Source of the DNA: Melanocharis versteri
Taxonomy: Eukaryota > Chordata > Aves > Passeriformes > Melanocharitidae
Reading direction: 5' to 3'
Assembly: GCA_013397845.1 (NCBI GenBank)
Contig: VZTG01000018.1
Span: 1 to 64,000, forward strand
DNA: 64,000 nucleotides
The position numbers were made by a program, and so were the translations under genes. Below, piece by piece: positions 1 to 7,345 of this stretch. How positions within the stretch are numbered: position 1 is the stretch's first letter; the number at the start of each line of letters is the position of its first letter. The notes below the pieces were generated by a model. The model was not told the origin of the DNA and did not search any database. It worked only from the letters and a program-made list of their open reading frames with translations.

Positions 1-1982
1 TCAGCCACCCCAGGACAGGTGTGCTTGTGAAGAAGGGAAAGCTGAGCATTTCTGACTCACTTTCCCACTCTGGAGGTTATGTACCTAAGCCAAGCCTGCA
101 CATCTTCTCCTATCCAAGCCACAGCCCCAAAGGTGGGGCCTTAGGAAATAGTGGACTGTTGTGGGTTGCTTCCATCATTAATTATTAGAGGATAATTAAA
201 GGACTTTCCCAGGGAGTTGAAAATCCTATTGAATGTACTTCTCAGCCACAAAGGATTCAGACCTTGCTGCACATCATTTTAAGCATTAACTTTAAAATAT
301 GTTTGAAGGATTTGAGATGAAAGGTTGTACAACAGCGTGAGGTGATGCACTTTAGCGTTAATAACAACATTTCTACAGTAGGCACCTCAAAAGAAAATAA
401 GAGTGTAAAGAGTAGATCAAACTCACAGATTTGATACCGAGAGTATCTGCAGTGATTCAGCCATGAAAATAGCCAACTAAAATCTAAATTGTGTCAGAAG
501 AATTATTTGGAGTAAAGAAGGAAAAAGTTCCTATAATGATATGTTATCGTCTAGTTTGTTATGTTCAAGAAAGGTAAATCGAACATCTGAGTTCAAGACA
601 GGGTTGACAAATCTCCCATTAGACGAGACTACCTACAAGAGGGGAGCAGAAATTATTTTCCTTTTTTTTTTAGATCAGCACAACGAAGGTCCGATATATT
701 CGTTGCCTGCAAATATCTTGGAACAGTATGACAAAAGGATAGAGGATTTATTGAATTAAGGACAATATTTTCATGAAAACAGACATGTACATATTTTATT
801 TGAATTAAGCTCGAATCTGTGGTTCCTTGAAAGCAGGAGATTTGCAGCTAGCTCAGGTTATAGAAGAGATTGTATATTGGATGACCTGTCAAACTCTGAC
901 TTCAACCTCTCACTAGTCATCCACAGGGGAAAAAAATGTGAAGCTCCTAAATTGTAAGAACTCACATTATCTGGTGAGCCTTACTGAGAAAGTGATCTAC
1001 AGAATTAACCACCTCACTCTCTCTACAGGGTGTTTCCAAGAGGTTATGCAGCTCAGTTACAGGCTGTGCATCTCATTCTTGCTCATCTCATCATGGTCTT
1101 TTAAGACCAAATCTAACTATTTCAAGTTGGATCCTTCAAGCTCATTCAGATCACTAAGAAGGTTTCTGGGACTGTGTATTAAGGGATGTCAACTCAGCAA
1201 CTTCAAGCCCAGGTTTTCCTGATGCCCATCTACTGGAGACCAACCCAGGAGCTTAGACTTCTGAGGGCTCAGTCTGAGGCTGAACTGTTTGAGACCAAAC
1301 TGTGGGAAAGATAAACGCATATTTCAGAGATATGGGCGCACAGACACACACAGGGCACGGGCAAGGCTGCCTACACAGACTGGCACAGACAAGGTGCTCC
1401 GTAAGCAGCACCCACGTGTAGGGCTTACAAGTGTGGTAGCTCCCTAACGGCAGCATGCACACGACACTCACTGGCTTCACAAGAACACAGGGATTTCTGG
1501 ATCACCCAAGCACCAGCATGGCCCCTCTGTCCACCCAATACCCCTGCCTGAAACATCTTACCTGTACTATGGGCGCCCTACTTGCCACCCAGTCCAGGCT
1601 GGTGCTTGTTGCAAGCAGACACTTGTCACACAGGCACTCCACATTTGCAAGGTGCCCCAAAAACCAACACACAGACCTGCACAACTGATAGTCCTATCAG
1701 GAACCTCCTGTGGCCTTCTGATCACCAGCTGGTCAACCTTGTTGTTTTCTTGTAAATATACACACAGAGACTGGTTCCTTCCTGATCCTCTTCCCCAACA
1801 CTTTTTTTTGTTAGTTTTGTGTAGTCCCACAGAACAACCTCTAATACCCCAAATCTGTATTGTTTCCTCTTGTTTCCCACCTCTTGTCAGTTACAAAGTC
1901 CAGGTTAGTCCTCCACAAAGCTGCACCTACCGTTTCTTAACAGTCCATCCTTTAGCGATTGCAGATTTTTGGTGTTGGACAT
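1..1982. other. Anonymous sequence, no gene seen
   Basis: No coding region, RNA gene or clear repeat is recognised. Short open frames at 1253-1990 overlap on both strands and have no recognisable domain. The part from about 300 to 760 has a loose resemblance to the body of an old CR1 element and is listed separately. Confidence 0.6.
300..760 (+). repeat. Possible ancient CR1-like remnant
   Basis: The wording of this stretch (a phrase on a 'gatgcactttagcg' pattern, then 'gtcagaagaattatttgg' and 'ttcaagaaaggt') resembles the diverged reverse-transcriptase-encoding portion of old CR1 elements. The open frame at 541-759 inside it has no domain I recognise. This is a weak match from memory and may be chance. 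A repeat-masking run with deep amniote consensus sequences would decide it. Confidence 0.22.
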
Positions 1983-2035
1983 TGTCCTAGTTTTGGCCAG
2001 AATATGGAGTGTATTCTACACCACATCACAACATT
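1983..2035 (+). mobile_element. Truncated endogenous retrovirus LTR fragment
   Basis: The stretch opens with 'tgtcctagttttggccag', very close to the start of a widespread avian retroviral LTR that begins TGTCCT(A/G)GTTT. It then jumps to a segment like the later 'attccatacc...catgac' part of the same LTR. It appears to be an internally deleted LTR end about 50 bp long, abutting the satellite-like repeat that follows. The exact LTR family is not determined. Confidence 0.4.
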
Positions 2036-2040
2036 TCAAG

Positions 2041-2352
2041 GGGTGGGGGAGGGAACACTCTGGCTTCTGAAAAGAAGCATGGATTCACATTGAAATTCTT
2101 CCTTTGAGGAAATCTTGAAATCAGAGGAGAAAGTGGAACAAACACTCTGGCAAGGAGATATGATCAAATAAAATGCAATTGAGAAAAACCAGAAAATTTG
2201 CAAATGGACTGACTGCAACCAAATATACTGAGATGAAATGAGGTGCAGTGAAAAGGACCAAAACTTGCCAAAATTATTCCCATTGAAATCCCAAAATGAG
2301 AGGAGAAAGGTAAACAAAGAGATGAAGAAATTGAAGAAATGAAATGCTAAAA
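2041..2352 (+). repeat. Satellite-like repeat copy A, plus orientation
   Basis: AT-rich, purine-rich copy of a repeat found again at 2370-2445, 6238-6655 and 6892-7345. Landmarks in order are 'gaaatcttgaaatcagagg', 'acaaacactctggcaagg', 'caaatggactgactgcaac', 'aggtgcagtgaaaaggacc' and 'gaagaaatgaaatgct', ending in an A run at about 2349-2360. The landmarks keep the same order and spacing as in the copy at 6892-7345. The function is unknown; the frame open for 124 codons on the minus strand (2036-2410) crosses two copies and encodes no recognisable protein. Confidence 0.8.
2138..2213 (+). repeat. Left arm of perfect 76-bp inverted repeat
   Basis: By direct comparison, these 76 bases are the exact reverse complement of 2370-2445. 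The arms are separated by a 156-base loop (2214-2369) and could fold into a long cruciform or hairpin. Identity stops immediately at both ends of each arm. Confidence 0.93.
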
Positions 2353-2369
2353 AAAAAAAATTGATTGTT

Positions 2370-2445
2370 GTCAGTCCATTTGCAAATTTTCTGGTTTTTC
2401 TCAATTGCATTTTATTTGATCATATCTCCTTGCCAGAGTGTTTGT
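2370..2445 (-). repeat. Satellite copy C and right arm of 76-bp inverted repeat
   Basis: Minus-orientation copy of the satellite-like repeat, identical over 76 of 76 bases to the reverse complement of 2138-2213. It abuts the broken env end of the minus-strand provirus at about 2446. The absence of mismatches contrasts with the visible divergence between the other copies, which points to recent formation or ongoing homogenisation of this pair. Confidence 0.92.
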
Positions 2446-2852
2446 CCAGCTCCTGTGGCTGCAGTGAGAGAGCAGGGAAGTTACTTTTATCATGCCTCCA
2501 TCAGTATTGCCCATATACCATTCCACAGATTGGCCAGCATTAGACCACTGTGATCCCAGACACAGCCACGACAATCTACACTTACTTGAAATTGTACAAC
2601 CACTTGTAACTGCTTGACTGTCTAGCTTGTTCCATTCGTCCTTCTACAAGGGAATGCCAACCAGACACATCTGAAATGGATCACTGGGACTATATCACTA
2701 GTCATGGATATACAAAGGGTAGATTTGTTAATTGCTTTGGCTAATGTGAGCCAGACATTGATCTTTGGTTGTGGGACCCGTGCTTCATCCACGTTTGCTG
2801 AGAATATGCTGAGGATGACAAAGAGGGTTACATATGTTGTGCCCAAACTCAT
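2446..2852 (-). pseudogene. env: Endogenous retroviral env, 5' fragment
   Basis: On the minus strand, a Met codon at 2852 opens 76 codons. They start with a hydrophobic stretch (about residues 8-19) of the kind seen in envelope signal peptides. It is followed by the motif NVWLTLAKAINKSTLCIS, which resembles the beginning of surface glycoproteins in avian endogenous retroviruses. The frame closes at 2622, but related sequence appears to continue out of frame to about 2446, where it is cut off by the satellite-like repeat. The rest of the surface subunit and the whole transmembrane subunit are absent. It starts 35 bases after the integrase stop, the usual neighbourhood for env. Confidence 0.55.
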
Positions 2853-2886
2853 TGTAACTGATTACCGAACTAAAATTGTGATGCCT

Positions 2887-3770
2887 TCAGGTCTTCATCC
2901 CTTCTGTGGCGGGTTTGATGTTCTTTGCAGGTGACCAATACCGTCCTGTGGATAGAGAAACACAGCCATAACCTCGTCCCCATGTTAGCAAAGGCACAGG
3001 GCCTAGCCATTGTCCACTCTGCAAGTCTTTATAATAGACAGGTGGCTGAGAATCTGTTAGGATATCATGGGAAAACCTTCTTTCACTTGCTGTTTTGTTA
3101 TCAAATCTGGAAATATTTAAAAAATTTAAAACTAATGTTGCTTTGTACAATTGTTCCTGAGGTGTCATACCAAGGGGAGTTCCCCTCTTTTGTTTAAGAA
3201 GCGTATTTTTTTAAAGGGTGTGTTTTCATTCCACAACAGCTTGACGTGTTGACGAATGAGGTATACCAGTTAAATTATGTATACTCCAAGAATAAAAAAA
3301 GGTTTTCATTGGTTGTGAGACACATACTGAACCATTATCAGTTTTCACTACTTTAGGAACTCTTAAGATAGCAATAGCTTGCAACATGTGTTTAATGACA
3401 TCTCTTGCCTTTTGCCCTTTGTGAGCGGAGGCAACAAAAAATTTGGAATATGTGTCAACTGATACATGCACATATTTCAGGGTACCAAAAGAGGAAACGT
3501 AACATCCATCTGCCAGACTTCATTGACACGCAAACCTCTTGGATTTGTACCTACTGTGGTAGGTAAGGGTGTTAAATGAGCACAATCAGGACCAGAATGA
3601 ACAATTTGTCTGGCTTGAGAAAGGGTAAGATCAAATTGTTCACTTAAAGTCTTTGTATTCTGGTGATAGAAATCATGTGACAACTTTGCTTGTGTAATTT
3701 GATTCGGAACTGTTGCCATCATTGTCAGAGCATCAGCAACTGCATTGCCTTCCACCAGAGGTCCAGGCAA
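2887..3770 (-). pseudogene. pol: Endogenous retroviral integrase, broken
   Basis: Three minus-strand frames together cover an integrase. The first (3477-3770) has the zinc-binding region with its two histidines (HDFYH), but the distal CxxC pair reads GPDC, so the first cysteine is replaced by glycine. It ends with the first catalytic aspartate (QMDVT). The second frame (3226-3471) carries the second aspartate (KTDNGS) and the catalytic glutamate (QAVVE). The third (2887-3168) carries the C-terminal domain, with the LLTWGRGYGCVS motif typical of betaretrovirus-like integrases. Frameshifts near 3474 and 3200 break it, so no active enzyme can be made. The start of the first frame still holds the end of RNase H. 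Confidence 0.87.
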
Positions 3771-3909
3771 TGATGAGTGAGACCTGAGATGAATAACATA
3801 AAAGCAGTGAGATCGGCATCGAACATAATCATGCAGAGTAGATAACAGTAGATAAACAGTAGATAAACAAATCCTTATTGTGTACTTGCTTTAAAAAGGA
3901 ATGTTCAAT

Positions 3910-4275
3910 TCAGTTTAAAATACCTACTACATACCAGGAATCTGATATTAAGTTGAAAGGTTTATTCTGAAACAATCGAAAAGACTCTACAGCAGCTGCT
4001 AGCTCTACTAGCTGTGTCGACCCTGGCTGAAAAATTACAAAATTTTTCCATTCCCCTGTAGAATTTTTCCAAACAACAACTGCTTTCTGAGTTTTCGGAG
4101 AACCATCTATGAAAACTGTCTTTGCTCCAGACGGGGGCTGTGACAATGTTAGAAAACGCGGCTGTAAAGGAAGATCTTTTAAAGACTGCAAAAGTTTATT
4201 TTTTGGCAAAGAATTTACAATGTTTCCCAAGAAGTCTGTCAGGGCAGCCTGTAAAGACAAAGATTCCCAAAACAT
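3910..4275 (-). pseudogene. pol: Endogenous retroviral RNase H domain
   Basis: A minus-strand frame of 121 codons. The family's first three acidic positions are visible: D57 in FIDGS, E91 in QLVELAA and D112 in ISDSWYV. The fourth, in NAVADALT, lies downstream in another frame at about 3730-3750, after a shifted and stop-containing stretch at 3771-3909. In an intact virus this domain would degrade the RNA strand of RNA-DNA hybrids. Here it is a detached piece of pol, with reverse transcriptase remnants upstream and integrase downstream. Confidence 0.87.
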
Positions 4276-4627
4276 GTCCTGGAAAGCATTTGCTGGTACA
4301 GGAATGTGGATGTGAGAAGGATCTTCCCCACTCAGGATCTGGCTTTGTTTTCATCTTGTGGAAACAAGTCTAACAATCGTGTCAATCAATGTAGTTACTG
4401 TTTTTGAAAATGTGTGAGGTAAAAATACCCATTTAATCATCCACAATTGTTGCTTATCACCACACCACTGTGCTATCAGTGCATATGGCTGGAATTCAGC
4501 CAGGATAAGAAAAAGCCTCAGTGGTAACTCTGCTTGTCATCTGAAAACGAAAGCAAAACAAGGTGCATCATCAGGGTGTAATGCAATTGTGAAAAAGCAA
4601 TCTTTTTAAGTCAATGATTAACAATTC
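4276..4627 (-). pseudogene. pol: Reverse transcriptase remnant with central deletion
   Basis: In shifting minus-strand frames this segment holds a piece like the region just after the first catalytic aspartate of reverse transcriptase (HPDDAPCFAF). It jumps directly to a piece of the connection region (EFQPYALIAQW and onward). The palm portion that should carry the YxDD active site is missing between them. Several stops are present, so it is clearly dead. Confidence 0.7.
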
Positions 4628-4987
4628 TCACGTTTCAGGGCTCATCACTGGATAAGGAATTCCGGGTTGCTGTGCGCCCATCAGGGCTATTGGTACATTG
4701 ACTGCCTTCAGATCTTGTAGGAGTCTCCACTTGCCAGTCTTTTTTGGAATCACAAATATTGAGGTGTTCCACAGGCTTGTAGAAGGAAATATATTTCCCA
4801 GATCTGATAGTTCTTTGACCAGCTTTTGTGCTTGTTGCAGCCGTTCCCCTCTGAGGGGCCACTGATCCACCCACAGAGGGATATTAGTGTTCCATGTGAG
4901 TTTAAGTCTGGGCTGCACGTCAGTGACCCCTTTTAAAAATTTGTTGTTAGTGTCAGTCCCCACTGTGATAACAAGTCTCTTCCCCAC
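4628..4987 (-). pseudogene. pol: Reverse transcriptase N-terminal (fingers) fragment
   Basis: A minus-strand frame of 119 codons. Residues 38-46 (PLWVDQWPL), 73-83 (WNTSIFVIPKK) and 87-97 (WRLLQDLKAVN) are the conserved opening blocks of betaretrovirus-like reverse transcriptase. The frame overlaps the end of the protease frame (4933-5204) by about 55 bases. It stops at 4628, before the first catalytic aspartate, because of a frameshift. It is too short to be active. Confidence 0.88.
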
Positions 4988-5204
4988 AGTGTGCCTGTAG
5001 TAGGAAGTACATATGGTTTGAGACGTGCTTGTTTCCCTTCTGGCCCATGTACCACGAGCTCTTTAGCTGACTGCTGTGGCAACTGGTGACCTCTGATGCC
5101 TGCGACGATCGCTGATGGCGTTGTCAAGGGCCAAGTATGTGGCCATTCACGTTCACTGATGATGGTAATGTTGGCTCCAGTATCTATTAATCCAGCTTTG
5201 CGTC
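4933..5204 (-). pseudogene. pro: Endogenous retroviral aspartic protease
   Basis: A minus-strand frame of about 90 codons, bounded by a stop at about 5205 and one at 4933. It carries the retropepsin active-site motif LIDTGA (DTGA codons at 5173-5184), a flap-like VAGIRG segment and the C-terminal GRDLLSQWG motif. A retropepsin monomer is close to this length, so the core could be complete. The sequence upstream, where capsid, nucleocapsid and any dUTPase would be expected, is missing or unreadable. The first Met (5127) lies after the active site, so the frame was originally translated by frameshifting from gag rather than from its own start. Confidence 0.82.
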
Positions 5205-5277
5205 AGTAGATGGTGCTGCGGCCATAGTTTTCAGCTGTTGCGATGGTATTTTGTAATAGGAATCGCAGACTTTTTCT

Positions 5278-5697
5278 ACAAGTCCGCTTTCATTTTCCTC
5301 CAGGTGGCCCCCTCCTCCACATGCAAAGCAAGCGAATTAGGGCATGAAAGCAGTGCTGTGGGTGAGGGGGAAGCATCTGCAGGAGAATTTTCAGCTGGGA
5401 GTGTTATGTCTTCGGAATCATGAAAACATGTAATGCAGAATATACAATTTTCTGTGCTAGATATTTGTTTGAGTTAGTCTCAGACGTATCTGTTTGAACT
5501 GCTTTTAAGGTGTCCCCCACTCGCTTCCAGTGATTGAGATCATAGGAGCCGTCAGGGGGGTACCAGGGACAATAGGGTTTCACCCATATAAGAAGTTGTA
5601 TTCGTTTCTTTTCCTGGATTTTAAGATTTTGCTCTTTTGCTATAGGTAATAAGCAGTCTTTATGAAAAGCTTCTAGTTTAGAGATATTGTTGCCCAT
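5278..5697 (-). pseudogene. gag: Endogenous retroviral gag, matrix part only
   Basis: A Met codon at 5697 opens 97 codons beginning MGNNISKLEA. The glycine at position 2 is the family's myristoylation site for membrane targeting. Further on, WVKPYCPWYPPDGS and LNHWKRVGD look like betaretrovirus-like matrix protein. A frameshift near 5425 moves the reading into another frame, which stays open to a stop near 5280. Capsid and nucleocapsid coding sequence (major homology region and zinc knuckles) is absent before protease begins, so most of gag has been deleted. Confidence 0.78.
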
Positions 5698-5833
5698 TTT
5701 TTGAGGGGATTACCCGACCGCATCGCTAACCTGTTAATTAGCCACTGATGAATGGATCCCCGACAATCCTTGAAGCCCACCACTTGTACAGTCGGGATAT
5801 GCTACCTGTTAAAGATCGCCTGGGAAACTCTTT

Positions 5834-5854
5834 GTCCCTGTCCAAGGGATGCCA
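5834..5854 (-). other. Probable tRNA-Lys-type primer-binding site
   Basis: The minus strand reads TGGCATCCCTTGGACAGGGAC, written here only as a short site. It resembles the tRNA-Lys primer-binding site of betaretroviruses (TGGC at one end, ACAGGGAC at the other) with a few extra or changed bases in the middle. It lies between the LTR end and the gag start, which is the correct place. The tRNA assignment is tentative. Confidence 0.45.
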
Positions 5855-5855
5855 T

Positions 5856-6208
5856 TGCGAGCACATGAAAGAAACAAACACGGTCCCTAGACGTGGTAAA
5901 ACCAGAGACATTTTTTAAAAGTGTACATAATTTTATAATATTTTTACCATCGGGTTAGAAGAGTGTGAGCCTGGATAGCCAATAGTATAATTGTTAATAA
6001 ACTTGCTAACCAATAATATTCATTATCAATTCCCTAACAGCAACATCAGACCTCTTTCTCAAAGATAAATGCTTATATAATAGTTCTTTCTGCAAACTAC
6101 TGTGCACCTGCTACTTGTTACATTTTTAAAAACTTCTTAGACATCTCTCCTGCCTCAACTGAATAGCCTTTTCTTTCTGACTAAATGCTATCTGTAGTCT
6201 CAACTACA
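5856..6208 (-). mobile_element. 5' LTR of the betaretrovirus-like provirus
   Basis: Minus-strand sequence just upstream of the primer-binding site. The proposed start is TGTAGTTGAG (reverse complement of 6201-6208), giving about 350 bp. A TATA-like box (6072-6079) sits about 130 bp in. The boundaries are inferred from the TG start, the TATA position and the primer-binding site, because there is no second LTR to compare with. An alternative start at about 6122 would leave an unusually short U3. Confidence 0.5.
6072..6079 (-). promoter_or_regulatory. TATA-like box in the LTR
   Basis: The minus strand reads TATATAAG, a good TATA box, in the expected middle part of the proposed LTR and upstream of the gag start. 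Whether it still drives transcription is unknown. Confidence 0.45.
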
Positions 6209-6237
6209 AGTACCCTTTGTTTCCTTTCCCTACACTG

Positions 6238-6655
6238 TCTCTTTGTTTACCTTTCTTCCCCGATTTTGGGATTTCAGTGGGAATAATTCTGGCAAGTTCC
6301 GGTCCTTTTCACTGCATCTCATTTCATCTCAGTATATTTGGTTGTAGTCAGTCCATTTGCAAATTGTCTCGGTTTTTTTCAATTGCATTTTATTTGATCA
6401 TATCACCTTGCCAGAGTGTTTGTTCCACTTTCTTCTCTGATTCCAAGATTTCATTCCCTTTCCCCAAAAGAAGAATTTCAATGTGATTTCAATGAGGATC
6501 AAATGAGCAGGCTTCAGTCCATTTCCCTGCACTTCATATCATCCCAGTCGTTCTTATCGTTTTCACTTTGTTTCAGAATTGTCTCCCTTTTTTTTCAGCA
6601 TTTCATATCTTCAATTTCTTCTCCTGTCTCTCTAGAAGATAAGAAGAAGAAGATT
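6238..6655 (-). repeat. Satellite-like repeat copy B, minus orientation
   Basis: Reverse complement of the same landmarks as copy A, plus a further monomer with 'tcactttgtttcag' and 'ccatttccctgcacttc' blocks. The two halves are themselves similar (an xCAGAAAATT block, then GCAG(T/G)GAAA(A/T)GGAC, then (T/C)CATTGAAATC). The array is therefore built from related monomers of about 170-200 bp. It begins about 30 bases outside the proposed LTR. Confidence 0.8.
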
Positions 6656-6891
6656 TTTTACCTTAGGTAAATATATTAAAATTGTTAAATTCTGTCCCCT
6701 GAAAGGCACTCTGGGAAGGGCTCAGCTGCAGATGGGGTGGTCGATTTAGAGTTGGGTGAGAGTCAGTTGAATGTTGGTTGAGTGTCAGTTGCGTGAGACA
6801 CTGATTGCTTGGGGAGATGCGAGGATTTCATTTCCTCAATTTCTTCTCGTGTCTTTTTGGTTACCTTTCTTCCCTCACTCGGGCAAGGAGA
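6656..6891. repeat. Spacer between inverted satellite blocks
   Basis: About 165 bases are unlike the satellite. They include two imperfect copies of a roughly 24-base unit around 6758-6800 ('gagagtcagttgaatg', then 'gagtgtcagttgcgtg'). From about 6825 to 6890 a short minus-orientation satellite piece reappears ('atttcatttcctcaatttc'), and the orientation flips to plus at about 6892. Confidence 0.6.
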
Positions 6892-7345
6892 TATGTTAAA
6901 AAAGAATGCAATTGAAAAAAACCAGAAATTTTGCAAATGGACTGACTGCAACCAAATGTACTGAGATGAAATGAGGTGCAGTGAAAAGGACCAAAACTTG
7001 CCAAACTTATTCCCATTGAAATCTCAAAATCGGGTAACAAAGGTAAACAAAGAGACAGGAGAAGTAACTGAAGAAGTGAAATGCTAAAAATAACCCAGAA
7101 AATTCCAAAACAAAGTGAAAACAATAAAAGGCACTGCTATGACACGAAGAGCAGGGAAATGGACCAAAGCTTGCCCAATTGATCCTCACTGAAATCACAA
7201 GATTTCATTCCCTTTCCTGAAAGGAAGAATTTCCTTTCAGGAAAGGGAATGAAATCTTGAAATCAGAGAAGAAAGTGGAACAAACACTCTGGCAAGGAGA
7301 TATGATCAAATAAAATTCAATTGACAAAACTAAAAAATTTGCAAG
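6892..7345 (+). repeat. Satellite-like repeat copy D, plus orientation
   Basis: Contains two monomers and the start of a third. The CCAGAAA block begins at 6922 and recurs at 7095, about 173 bases later, and a degenerate third copy begins near 7329. The extra spacing before the third copy is partly explained by a 62-base palindrome at 7198-7259. The landmarks match copy A in order. Confidence 0.8.
7198..7259. repeat. Perfect 62-base palindrome (29-bp arms, 4-base loop)
   Basis: 7198-7226 is the exact reverse complement of 7231-7259, with GAAT as the loop, by base-by-base comparison. The right arm has the normal satellite sequence ('ggaaagggaatgaaatcttg'), while the left arm is its inverted duplicate. 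It would form a very stable hairpin. Confidence 0.95.

Larger units (their letters stand above)
2446..6208 (-). mobile_element. Defective betaretrovirus-like endogenous provirus
   Basis: Read on the minus strand, the order is LTR (about 5856-6208), tRNA-Lys-like primer-binding site (5834-5854), gag start, protease, reverse transcriptase, RNase H, integrase and the beginning of env. This is the layout of a class II (betaretrovirus-like) provirus. It is only about 3.8 kb, because most of gag (capsid and nucleocapsid), the centre of reverse transcriptase, most of env and the whole 3' LTR are missing, and several frames are shifted. It lies inside satellite-like repeat DNA, with copies at 2370-2445 and 6238-6655 next to its two ends. 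Integration followed by internal deletions and loss of the 3' end is the simplest history. It is non-functional. Confidence 0.88.

Noticed and set aside
2036..2410. 124-codon minus frame rich in Phe, Ile and Ser, and similar frames at 6217-7198, as a possible membrane protein family
   Set aside because: The hydrophobic look comes from the A/G-rich satellite read on its T/C-rich strand. The frames are not kept in register between copies and cross the inverted-repeat junction.
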